A stretch of 64,000 bases of DNA from the NCBI GenBank assembly GCA_016801885.1, contig CM028891.1:12011517-12075516 (forward strand). Reading direction: 5' to 3'. The notes below the pieces were generated by a model. It worked only from the letters and a program-made list of their open reading frames with translations, did no database searches and had not been told where the DNA came from. This DNA is from Toxotes chatareus (taxonomy: Eukaryota; Chordata; Actinopteri; Toxotidae). The translations under genes were made by a program, and so were the position numbers. Of the stretch, positions 1 through 13,000 are shown piece after piece. Within the stretch, counting starts at the first letter, position 1. Every line of letters begins with the position of its first letter.

Positions 1-3000
1 GGCCTTATGTTTCAGCTAAATTTGGAAATCTGTATCTTGTCTGATGATGCATGTTGCTGGAGAAGGCAGTATATTTTCAGGGCACAACAGCTGCCTTCAG
101 TCTCCACAGACTCGTTTTGTCCTCTGGTCTGGACTAACTGGGTGTCTTCCACACAGAAGCCACTTCTTTAACTTTTACGAGGGTTAAAATGTTTGCTTGT
201 GAAATCCTTCCAACAACTTGGAAGGATCATATCACCGGGGAACGATGATGCGGCAAGTTATCACGCTCAATTGTGTTCTAAATTCATGGCCAATACAAAG
301 TCTTACAAACAGGATTAGGACTAAAGTAGACATAGTAAATGAAAACTTTGTATGACTATGCAGACTGAATGTGATGGACATTTCACTTAATGACCTTAAC
401 ACCTGATCATATCAAAGTATTTAAAATGGGGATTTTAAAAAAAGGATTTTTTAAATGTATTTATTTATTTATTTTTTACTCTGTGCCATCTTGCATTCAA
501 TAGCTGAACGAAAATAACAAACAAACACTTTTTGGAAACTCTAGCCAAACAGGAAAGACCACGGCCCAAAACGCACAGCATGAGGCAATTACACATTATA
601 TGCCACAGTTTGATTTGTTGTGCATAAGTTCTTTTGTTTCTCTCATTATATGTGATCCAAATGGGAGCCATATGTTATTGACTGGGATATAATGATAAAA
701 CACTCTAGTCCACCAATTATCATTTTGGGGGCCTATCTGAGAATGTCAGACACACTCACGGAAACACCTATTTCATGACGTGTTAATGTGAAATATCAAC
801 CTCATGAGTCATGTTTTCCCCGCTCTTTTAAATTTCTTTTCCAGATAAAGCACAGAAATACAGAGTATTTCTCATAAAACTTGGTAGGATCATGTGGAGT
901 CTGGGTTAAGGCCTGAGTACGTTTCCTGAGAACAATGGGCCGATGGCCTGTCATCCACCACGTCAAAAAGAACAAGCTGTTCCCCGTGTTTTAGACTCTG
1001 TCCCTTTTAGGTGGGGCAAGATGCTGGTTGTCATAGTGACACAGGTTTATGAAGCAGAAACAGCCAATAAAAATGCTACAGAAAAATGATAACTCAGGTG
1101 TTCATAGTCATATTGATAATATGTGAAATGCCAGCTGTGAGAAGAGAGTGGGGGAGTGTTTCTCTGTTAGTTCAGACTAATGCATTCTGATACCTCTCCT
1201 CCAGTTCTTTTGTAAAAGCATAGCGCCTCTCCACCGGTTGTAGCGCAGACGTGAACAGTGCGATTCAGCAGTGAAACGGGACAGTAGGAACGCAGAGCTC
1301 TGCCCATTTCTCACCTATGTGCACCTGGACAGTCACTGTGAACAGCGGACGTGGCTGTGGGTTTGCCAGTTTTGGAAAGTTACAAAAATTTGGGCGGCGT
1401 AGACCCCCACTGTCCAGCCGTCTGAAAGGAGCCTTTCACTGATTTCTGACTGACTGTGTGAACAGCTACTACTGACAGAGTATACACCGGATTTAACATG
1501 TAGTTCTTCAGAGGTGTGAGTCTTAACAGCTGCAAATCTCTGTTCGTGATTTGATTCTATCATTTCAGCTGCTTTCAGAGTCATTTTACAGTATTAGTGC
1601 CCGAATAAGTAAAATGGACAAGAGTCAGAAAAAGAAAACTAATAACAATGTTTCTCCGGTGTTTTACGTGTCCTCAGTCCAACTGTTCGGTAAGCTATTA
1701 AGTTTGAACACTGAAAACTGAACTGAAAAAAAAAAAACAACTCAGGTCTTCTAAAGAGGGTCTCAAAGGGACCCACTGCTGCTTTATATCAGAAATATTT
1801 ATTAAAGTTTTAAAATTACATTATTCCTGACACTTAGTGGGACATATTTCTTAGTGAATGTTTATGAGAGGGTGGGATAAACACCATTACTCAGTATGAT
1901 CTGCTCCAATGTCCCTGTGACCAGTGACCTCTCCCAGACATCACTGACGTGTCAGTGGGACCATTTTATAGAGAAGAAAAGGAAACTCCACCTAAGGTTG
2001 TCCATGCATTATATACGGTATAATAGCGCTCTCTATTGCCTGTAATTCCAGTCTAACAAACTAACAAACCCCGTTGGCAGGCCAAGCCTGTAATCATGTC
2101 TTAGAACATTGTCACTATATCACCACAAGGTTGGTTCCGTGCCTCAGTTTCAGCCAAATATGTGTTGTGTTGTCTGCCTTTTTACTCTCCTTTTTTTTTT
2201 TTTTTTTGCTGTGTCTGAGGAAATTTTTTTTGCCAACTATCAAACAGATAAGAACAGAACAGCAGGATATTCAGCAGAGAGTTCCCATGATGCAAAGTCT
2301 TTGTCTTAGGCAGTACTAAAAAAAAAAAAAACAGATGACTGTTCAGCAGTGTTGTCAGGACCATCCAACTATCCTTTATACTGTATTACAAATATTCCAT
2401 TATTCTACCCAGCCAGTAATTTAAATAATGACTGTCTGAAAGTGGGAGTTGAGCAGCTGTAGTTATTTAGCAAAAGCTATTTTGGCTGAATCTTGTATTG
2501 ACACAGCTGACAGGGCGGACTGTTCAATATTCCTCATATTGCTCAAACTCGTAAAACTTTGTTTTAAATTGTGATTATTTCTGGTTGTGAACATATTAAA
2601 GATATTAAGACTGGGGTATTTACTTTGATTTTGGCCATTTTACTTTGGTATCTTTTTTAAAAGGAGAGAAATGGCATCAGAAAAATGAGACCATCGCAGT
2701 AAAAAATAAATAAATAAATAAATTGTGACAGTGTTCAGCTGTCAAAAGTATAGACCGGACTAAACTTCCAACTTTTTCCTGGGAAATTCTCTCTTGGTCA
2801 AGTCACAACTGTAATACATTCAAACTGGAGAGAAAACAGCAAAGACATGGGCTTGTATGAAAATGTTCAAGGTTGTTACTCTAGTTGATTGTTTAAGTAA
2901 CTGATCTCCGAACAAAATTGGTTTTCCAGTAGCAAAATTTCAAATTACAGTCCTTTCTCTGTGTTTTTATGAGCCCATGATTTCAGTTTATTTTTAGCAC

Positions 3001-6000
3001 TCACTGAAGCCTGTTAAAACAAATCAGCTCGCTGAGCAGAACACGCAGATGCCAAACAAAGCACTTGGGGAGTGACTCACTGCTTATCTTTCGATTCACG
3101 TTCCAGGTAGAGAAACAGGAGCCATTTCAAAGTAAAAGCATGTGGCTGTACATGAAAATGCTTGAATCATATCAACCTTGCAGAAAATATCAAAATATAA
3201 TAGCTTAAATGATAAAATGCCATGTTCTCCTTTCTGCTTACAGTGATTTAAGCCCAAAAAAATGACAAATTCCTTAAAACACATTCTTAAACTTAAACAA
3301 TTAACCCCTAAGCACATTATGTTGAGTTAAACTAGGTGTGTGTTCCTGTCAGTAATGAATGTTTTCTACAGGAAATGACTTTCTCCACTTTAATCATTAC
3401 CCCTGACAAGAGCACTGCATGACATACGCCAGATTAAATTAGTTGTTTTTTCCTATAATATGGTTGTTGTTGTTGTTTTTTTTAAGGGAAAATAAATAAG
3501 CTATTCTTCATTCACAATGACGTGTGTGACGAGACTACAAAATTGTTTCCTGGCCCAGTGCTGGTGACGTCATGCCACATCCTACGGCTGAAGTGCCTGT
3601 GGTCTGACATGTGTAATTGAAAACGCAGCCTTTTTTCTGTGGATGTAATACGCGGCTCTTGCATTATGGAAACGGTGTGTTTTATCAATTACGGTAACTT
3701 TGAAACACACACACGCACACACAGACTCTATTTTAGTTGTGGGCAGCCAAAATAATGTCCAACTAACAAATCTGTGAGCAATTGGGTTTTCGAGTCCTTT
3801 GTGTATCCATCCCTCAAATTTGGTTACTTAGCCGAATTACAAGCACATGGAGTACACACCTCAGTAACAACAAAGGTATTTGTTATTCTAGGTGAAAAGG
3901 AATGTCTGCACGTCTGGGGGCTCCCCGGCTTTTAGATATCAAAAGTGCTACTTCTGTGCTGGAGCTGTTTGTGGTTACATTAAAACTCTAATGCATTCTA
4001 AAGCTGGAAAATCTTTAAAAGTAACTGTAGGTTGGGTAGCATGCATCTATGTTTAGCTGAGGCCTGAGAAATGAAGGGAAGACAGAGTTACATGTGTGAC
4101 AACTGAGCAGCTAATGACATGTATTTGGTCTTAAAAGATATTTGTGTGTTTATCCTTCTCATATACATACACCCACTGTATACAGATGTGTTTTCCGAAA
4201 CCGACAAACCAACGTTCAAGCCCAGGCCGTTCAAGCCAGCTGTGCAGAAGTGACAAAGAAGCCAGAGTTTGGACTTTTTTTTCATGCCGCTTTTCATGTG
4301 TGTAACCAAGTGCAACACTATGAACCCTTTCCAGGAGAGAAAGCCTGAATGCATTTGCTGTTATCCCCCATTTTTAAATCAATCACCTGTAAGGCAGCAT
4401 TCGAAACAAGTATACACAAAGCAGCAACAAGCAACACCTTTATAAATAACCACATGTGACATGACAATGTGAAAACAATGTGACATTATGAAAAGGGTCG
4501 CTCAGAGTGTTGAATCTATCAATAATTATCACCTGAATCTGCAGCTCCCGCTATGTGAGCTGACTGCTCTCATAGCATCGTTTTCAAGCCCTGAAACACC
4601 ACTTTACACTACTTGCTCAACACCAAACGGCAGACAAATTAAGGCAGCCACTACTGGCCAAAACAAAAAAAAAAAGTTATTTGGAGGTTTAATGACAATG
4701 ATGGAATACTGCCTTTCTAAACTATTACGCAATAATCTGATGAAGCCCAGAACTGTAACAGCTGTAGTCATATCTTACAACTGTATGAAATGCACATTTG
4801 CACTGATGGTCAGATTAACACCTTCTTGGCTTCTCTCCTTCCCTTTGCTGTGATGAAAAATTTACTTTGGGGATGAGGCTGCCTCTATTCCTATGACTAA
4901 CTCTGGTGGCCAAGCTAAGGCAACTTGTTTAGAACCTGGAAAATGAGCAAAACACACACATTTAGCCCCCCCTGCTTTACATACAAACAGAATACTCGTC
5001 CAGTGTTGTTTTTTTTCCTGTAAATTTCTTCTTATGCAAACTGGTTCCAAATGTTTCCACCACATTCCCTTTTAGAGAAAGTTGTTGTCAGGATGGAAAG
5101 GGTTTATGTTAGCTTAAGCAATTCAAGGAGAGCTCTCAGCTGTACAGCCTGGCAGTGCGAATCACTGTCGAAGTTTTGGCACAGCTCAAAGGCTCGGGCC
5201 CATCCGTGAAAGGCAAATGCCTGCGAGTCTGTTAAACTCAGCACATTTTAAAAATGTCTCACCGCTCGCTATGCGCTCAGATACCGACGCCCCCCTTTCA
5301 TCATTTTACGTGCAGGAAAGGAACACAGAGAATGACTTGAGTTAAAGTTAATTTCACATTTCATACGCTGAATGCTGGCTTTCCAGGGTTGTGCAAATCT
5401 CCTGATTCAGGAATGGCAGATTGGGTTGCACTCAAAAACAACAGAATTAAGCCTCACAATGTGCTGCCCTTGCATAAAAGTCTGAATGAGGTCAAATGTG
5501 GTTGTAAGCATGTCTTTTTTCCATGTCCCATCTCACTGTTTCTTGCTTTACTTTAAGATTAAAGCCAGGCTCAGTCAAATAAACGTGTATGCCATTATGT
5601 AGGTCATTAACCTAACTACTTGCACTTTCCTTGGCCTGACACTTTGTCGATCATTTTTGAGAACCTTTAGGTGAAAACTGTTTATTTACCTGAATGACAA
5701 AAATAGAACACAGGTTTTGTGTTCACTAGCCAAGACTTTCTCCTCAAAGAGGAAAGATCCTGTTATCCTTATGTTCAAGGCCAGGGCACATTCCCATGAT
5801 ACCTCTTTCCGTTCTACAAGAAATGCTTACTTAAGCTTAGCCCTGGCCAGTAGATCAGAACTTTTGCTCATCGAAGTGTGAAAGTTTACCTAGACGGCTG
5901 AGCCCCATGTGGTACAGAGAAAGAGTGAGAGGGAGAGAGCACTTGGCGTCCATGCCCTTTCTTGGAGAACGGTAATAGCAGCACTGTATGAGCTACATTC

Positions 6001-9000
6001 CTCTCCTCCTGTGGGCTGTTCATACAGCACTGACAAGAGAACATGATGCATTCACTCTGACTAGACACTTATCCTCCAAAATCGCAGCTGTCTGAAAACC
6101 TTTTGAGCGTTGCCATCTGTCTCTCAGCTATGCCCAATTATTAGCTTAATGAAAGGACTGGATCACTGGCAAAGGATTTCGTTTTGTGTGTAGACAGAAA
6201 GGTAGATTTGTGATTTTGTTGTGCTCCAATGGTTATTGTTTTCTCTCCCCTAGGATGAATTAGAACAATGAAGCAGTATGTATCTTCCATCAGGACCCTA
6301 GCTCATTACAATGAGCCTGTTATTTTTTTTCTCTGTAAACAGTCGGGATACAAAGCCATTACAGTCTTAATAACAAATAATAATCTAAGGCCTGAATGTT
6401 GCATGAAACGGGCTAAATTGCTTTGAGACGTCTGACACTATTTCTAAACTGTATGCAAAAGGAAATCAGGTGAGACGTATTGGCTAGAACAGATGAGTGG
6501 CTGAATTATTATTTATGATTATGGAAACCCGATTTATTCAAGGATCCCAATGTTTTACATATGTTTGCCTGATTAGGAGTAATACTGTATATTACATCAT
6601 TATACAGTTGAGATGTTTTAAAACATTTTTGTGCCTCCCACGTGGCCTTTGGTTCACATACATTTCAATACAGTATGAAACTAATTTGGTTGAGATTAGT
6701 TTTTGTTTGCATTCAACATCATGTGCCGGTTGGAAGCAGCGACAACTGCAACCTGAGAGTCTGTTATTGGACAGAAACTGTAACACCATGTTAAGATACA
6801 GTAAGTTGGCTGTTTTGGAGAAGTAAAGAACGAATTTTAGCTGTGTGAGGACATAAAGTATGGCTGAAAGTCAGTTTAAAATAATCTGCTACTTTTACAG
6901 TTAAAATTGATGAGTGTGTAATTCGGAAATCTTTCTTACAACAGTGTGCCAGACTGATTATAAAGTGAATTACCAGTACGTGATGAAAAGCACAATCCTA
7001 AGCTGGACTTAAAGTTGCCAATTGACAACCCCCAGTTTAACGCAACATAAAAAATGATAGATAGAGACAGAGATAAATGGCCGTGGCTTGGCATTGAATT
7101 GGCAGATCATATTTCTCCCCTAGGGACTTTGTGTTGTATTTGGTGAAAATGTCATGATATCCAGCCAAGGTTTCCAGCCATAGTTCGCATGAGGCCACTC
7201 TGAATCCCAAGGGATTTTTTTTTTTCCTTCAGGAATGGCGTATGGGACCGCCATGAGAGAGACTTGCCGAAGTGTTTAAATAACACTTGTAATGTAGGAA
7301 ATAAAAGCGTCCGTCTCACCTCTTTTAAATCTAAGGAGGTTTGGATCCCCAGGCTGTACTTAGCTGGGAGCTTGCTTGTTGGGATGCACTCATCTGGCTT
7401 GAATGTTTACGATGGGAGGAAACTGTGTGGTTCTATAAGGTCAGAGCAAAGTTACATAGGGATAATTAGTGTTAGCTGTCAGTCTATTTCTTCCTGACAG
7501 GAAATGTCTCCTTGTCATCACGGGCAAGTAAGTGTTTTTATTTCAATATGTGTGCTAAAGCACAGGCAAAAAGAACAGCTCTTAATAGTTTATTGTTTAG
7601 AAAATTAAACCAAGCAAGTCATCCAAACTGAATGGAACGTGGATCCCAAAATGCGGCTCACCATTGGCTTTAGATTACAAACAAACCTACTGGTCATGAA
7701 TTCACATTTTATGGGAACAGAAAACTGAACTGAGTTCATTGCAGAGAAATACAAAACATGTGTCCTGGCTGTAATCCTGACAGTGATTCTGCATTGTGTA
7801 ATGCAGAATTTTTCGTAGAGGTTTGCAAATATTGCCAGGAAATCCCAGCAGAAAATACTTAAGGCGCCAGTATACCTTCCAGGAGAGACTGTCTGAAATT
7901 GTGTGCGGTTACTCCTATATTTATTCACACAGCAAAAACAGAGAAAAAAATGTCTAGTCTAGTTAAAAGCTCATCTTTTTGCCAGGAGAATTGTTCTCCA
8001 AACATGCACATGTTGCATTCTCCATACCTAACTGCGTGACATGGGGTTCAGCTTTGTCAGTGTGGTAGTCTGTTGTAGGGAAATAGGAAGCATGTAAAGC
8101 TCTCCTGTAACCATTAAAATCACCTGTTTTATAGAGCTGCATGGAAAATGTGTTTCCCAGATGTAGGAGACACCATCCCCTCCCTGCACTGTGCTCCATC
8201 ATTTTCTACTTTCAAGCCAAGAACAGGAACAGGGACACACCTGTGGCACAGAATACACATCCAGTCCCTCTGTGCTCTGCTTAGTTTGAAACTCACGTTG
8301 TTCTGAATCTGCCCAGTTCTTTGCTACGTGCCATCTGATGCTCTTAAGTTAGAGGCAGACAGGAAACTATTTCCAACCTGTAACAGAATAACGTCTGTAT
8401 GAGAGGAGTACTGGAATGGCTATTTGAGTGATGACAAGGCCACAGGCTAGACTGGGATGAGAGAATGGCAAAGTCACACTGACAGGAAAAGACGGAAAAG
8501 AGCTGGAAGGGGACTGCTTGTAATGTACTTTGGTGTGTATGAGTGAGTGGGAGGTGGGCAATTCTGGTTAAACTGAGAAAAAAAAAAGGCTTTAGAATTT
8601 TAGATTAGGACCTAGGCTCTTGTATACCCTCAGGCTTTGTTCAGTTTACTTCTCCAGTGTGGAAATAAGGTACAAATCAGGCAACTCAATTTACATACAT
8701 CCAATTTTTTTTTAACATCCACAGAGTCTGTGTCGTACGAATCATTTTTTATTAAAGTGGTCTCACTATTTCAACATATTTGCCCGCCCCCCAACCCCCA
8801 GCATCTTAACTTTCCCTTTCATGGCTGCCATAGAGGTTTTATTTGTCCAGTGGGAGTGAGGCAGATTATACCACATGAAAATGTAACATCAACACGTATC
8901 CTCTATTTGACACGTAATTCATTATAGCTTGACTCTTTCTGTGGTTGGTGAGATTTGCTGTGCGGTCAACAAGAAAAAGACAATCAATCCTGCAGGCTAA

Positions 9001-10004
9001 TTAAAAACTGCCATAAAATGAAAAAAAAAAAAGTGAAGACCTGTTCAGCTTTTTATTCTAAAGGTGTAATGTCAGCTCTTTAGTTGTGTTTTGGGAGCAG
9101 GGTGCATTTTGAATAAGGTCTTCTCAAGGCCTTAATACAACCCTGATATGTACTCTTTCATACTTCCAATGCTTACTTTCTAGTGCGGGATTGTAAATAA
9201 TTTACAAGGGTTTAGTGGAACATAGTGTTATATATTAAATAGAAGGCAGACTGGCTTTTGAAACATGAAAAGCAGGATTAGTATTCAAGCGTTCCTATAA
9301 AACCATATTAAAGTGTCATTAAGTTTTTTTGTTGGCCTGTCTGAATGCTAGCACAGACCAACGTATTGCACATTTTGAAATGATCTCTTGGCACTTGGGA
9401 ATGAATTAGTGCTCCCACTTCATGGAATAATCGAGCTTGATGAAGCAGATCGAAAGGCTACTTCCTTGCTTGGCTTGCTAGCAGACGGCAGCCTTCCTGA
9501 TTAAAGCTACCCCTGCTTGGTTTTTGAAAACACAACAGAACAAGTGAAAAACTAGCTCAGTGGGTGTAGTCTGCCTCTCTAGCCTCACATGAGGCTATAG
9601 TGCTAATTTGTATTTGGTCTAACCTTCTTCAGACCTCAGACATCAGCACTCATGACCACTGGAAATGTCCTGGAGGTTTGTGGGAGTTCCTTTAACCCAA
9701 CAAGAAAGAAATGGTTGAGTTGATGTTTAAAAATATGCTTCTGTTTTTGAATCAGATTAAAACTACGGAAGATGTTCCTAATTTGAAATGTAGGTTTAGA
9801 CTGCTAGACCAAATTGTTACCAGTTTGTTGACATAGGTCTGAGGTTTACAAGGAACTTGGTTCAAGGGAACTGGAAAAAAAACAAATTTGTATATATTTA
9901 TATATCTCCAGGTCTAAATTCACGATTTTCTGCTGTAAGAGTATATTCCCAGATCCCTGCATCCCTATAATAGCTGTGGAAATTTGCTCTTCTCTCTTTT
10001 TCAG
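1..10004 (+). other. plod2: Probable intron 1 of plod2 (3' part), no exon seen
   Basis: This stretch ends in a good polypyrimidine tract and AG acceptor at 10,003-10,004, just before the first recognisable plod2 coding exon. The first exon seen opens with the last two bases of a split codon, so a coding exon must lie upstream. I looked for an ATG followed by a hydrophobic leader and a GT donor in the right phase and found none I could support. The short open frames here have no recognisable content and are broken by stops. The stretch holds A/T homopolymers, an AAAT microsatellite near 2,700, and otherwise unique AT-rich sequence. A large intron 1 is known for vertebrate PLOD2; that this whole stretch is intron 1 is inference. 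Confidence 0.75.
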
Positions 10005-10096
10005 AAAAATTGCTTGTCTTAACTGTTGCGACAGAGGAAACAGATGGCTTCCTCCGCTTCATGCAGTCTGCAAACTATTTCAACTACACTGTGAAG
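10005..10096 (+). CDS. plod2: plod2 exon 2 (first coding exon in window)
   Basis: The acceptor is ttttcag and the donor is aag|gtaaga. The exon begins with two bases completing a codon begun in exon 1, then reads K-LLVLTVATEETDGF and ends FNYTVK in phase 0. This is the start of the mature enzyme and of the glycosyltransferase-like domain (first beta strand, TVAT). The NYT sequon is a likely N-glycan site. Confidence 0.96.
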
Positions 10097-13000
10097 GTAA
10101 GACTGTCTTCTCATATTCTAAAATTATGTCTACAAATGGGCAGTTTGTCCAAGCAAACAATGCTACACTCACACACATACACACTGCCGCCAAATGTTTT
10201 TTTTTTAAAACACGCTTCCCAAGATTGATTAGGCCTGTTAAGGGAAACAATGGAATGCACTTTAACTTTAAAGGGACACTCCTCAATGTGGGTGCAGAAT
10301 TCCCCTCTGTGGTTGAAACCAGCAGTAAAAGAAAAAAAAACAAAAAAAAAACACTGTTTTTTTGGCTTGGAGCTCTCAGTTCATGCCCTACTTGCATTTC
10401 CATACTCCTGTGTGACCCTTCTGCACCAGTTTGCTTTCCATCTCCTGCAGATACACGCTTGCAAAGCTACTTTCCGAGACTTTTTGGGCCTTTAATCAAG
10501 ACGGTCCTTGTGAAAAATCTTTCTAAATCACAGCTAATGTTGCCAATTTCCTGTTATCCTGTGCTTGGTTACATTGTTCCTTCAGGCTAGATGTGCACTC
10601 ACCTCTGTACAGCAACCCCTAAAACACCACATTAGTAAACAAAGAACAACAGCGACCTGACACTTTGACTGTAACTCAGCTGTTACCTCAGTACCGCAGG
10701 TAATTTGGCTCATGTGGATTATCAGTGGGAAGTTACCTTGAACTCCTGGCTTCACATTTTTATCTACTGCTCCTTCATCCTCCACTTTTTTTTAAAATTC
10801 ACAGTCATGTGACAAATGTGACATGTGAATGTGTTTTTGCGATCACTGGGAGAAAAGAATCTGCCTACAGTAAAAAGTAATTGACCCATTTTCCAAAGCA
10901 GGTTCTTTAACCCATTTTCTTGAATCAAGTGTAATTTTCTTGATATCAGTGGATTGACCCATATTTCTCTGCCTTAAGTTAGAAAAAGGTCTTGGAAAGT
11001 TCTTGCATAGTGGGAGGAAAAAAGCAGCAGAATTCCTAACTGGTTTTGACAAACAAAAAATCAAGACATAAAAATTAGTGGAAGACATGAAGATGGATAT
11101 CAAGCTAGTTTATGTTGGGCTCTACAGCTTGTTCACCATGTTTTCTGTCTCAGGTGCTGGGAATGGGAGAAGCATGGAAGGGTGGTGACGTGGGTCGTTC
11201 TATCGGCGGAGGGCAAAAAGTCAGACTACTGAAGGAGGCTATGGAGGCTCTGGCTGACCAGGAGGACCTTGTTGTCCTGTCCGTGGATAGGTACGTTGAC
11301 CACAAAACAAACTTCACTGACCACTGACCATCATCCCTGACAAAGCAGCCAACAAACAAAATAAAGACTCTACTCTACCCAGACATCATTTTGACTCCGC
11401 TTTGATCTGACTTAGCTTTGATTCGAAATATATAAAAAATTTCCATAACAAGAAGGGGATGCAAAACGCCTTCAATTACTGCGTAGATCTATGAATCTGC
11501 AATGAAACTAATTTTCACAATCACAGCCTGTAAAAAGCGCTTTGAAAGCGATGCCTCCTCAGTGCTAGGTGTTTCTGCACGTTTATGTAGCACTAAACCG
11601 GCTCCACTCATTCATGCAGAGGCATTATTACAGAGCATCACCGAATATATGAGGAGAGTAATTCTCACATGCAGGTAGCTGAATTATGAGTTTTCAAGGC
11701 CAATGGAAAGTTTCACTGAGTTAATGTGAGTGGTTTAGAATAATAACAGCTTTGCAAGCCGTATTTCCTCAAATAGAGCAGAAGATGATGATACTTACTG
11801 AACCATGTCACATGAATAACGTTACCTATAATTATTGTGCAAAGTTGTCACACCCTTAAAACAGGTAATTGGAATGTAATTTTTTTTCTTTTCTTTTAGT
11901 GGAAATGATTGTAGTGTAATAAACTGCAGTCACACTTCACGGGAGACAATGAGCCATGCAAATGTATTTTAAAAATCTATAATCCGACTTGACTCTTTTA
12001 GACAATTATCAGCTTCTGAATCAGGCACACCAAGAATTCATTCCGTTTTCTATGTAATTCACTTAATTCACAAAAACTGAAATCCATTCACTGTGTGCCC
12101 GAGCCTCTGAGCATGTGCTGAAAATTCCAAAATGAAAAGAGGAACACTGAAAAATTCACGAGGTGGTTGAATAACATGCTTCCTCTCGTTGGTGCACAGC
12201 ACTTTGAGATGAGTTTGTTCTCGTTTGGTGGGTGTGACAAGGGTGAAAGCTGATACATTCATGTTAAAAACCCTCTCTGTAAATTACTTAGAGGACACAT
12301 ATAACTGCATTATTTACAGAAGGTAATTTAATACAGCTTTAAACACAACCAAAGCATTTTAGTATCTAAAGACAGTAACTGAGACAAGTTAGTCTATTGT
12401 GTTTATTTTCATATAATTAACTTTTTAATCACTGCCATGAATGTTCTGTCATGGATTCTGTGTCCTTTTATACTGGAGCAATAACTATGATTGATGATTT
12501 AACAAGGGACAGAGGGTACTTGGATGAACATCTGTCAGCCAGCTGTGGATACAGTAAAGCGTATAAGGCTTCCTCGTCTATGTCACACATCTCTTCCTCT
12601 CATGACGTGACTGTCTGAGGTGGTTCAGGATGTCTAAAGGACGACTGTCTTTTACTTTCCCTGAAACCTTATATAAACTGGGGTGTATATATTATATAGT
12701 TTTTTGGGGGGATTGGTCAATTTTACTGCAGTACACAGACACAAGTACAAGAATAGTACAAAGTCAATGTCAATTCTAGAAGAGAGTGTTTTATAGTCAG
12801 TGACTCTGGTGTCACCAGCATGAATCAGCTGTTTTACTGTCATGACTCAAAGTGAGAAAATCACCAGAAACATTAGGATTTTCGTCCAGTTTGCCCTTTG
12901 AAATAACAGCATGCTTTTAAAACAAGTCACCACAAGGTTCATGTAAACTGCACTTTTTCCTCTGCCTGTCACAGGCCACGCATCCATCAACACAGTTTAT

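Noticed and set aside
9976..10590. 204-codon open frame across plod2 exon 2
   Set aside because: It runs in the wrong frame through exon 2 and on into intron 2; the true frame is LLVLTVATEETDG with a donor at 10,097.
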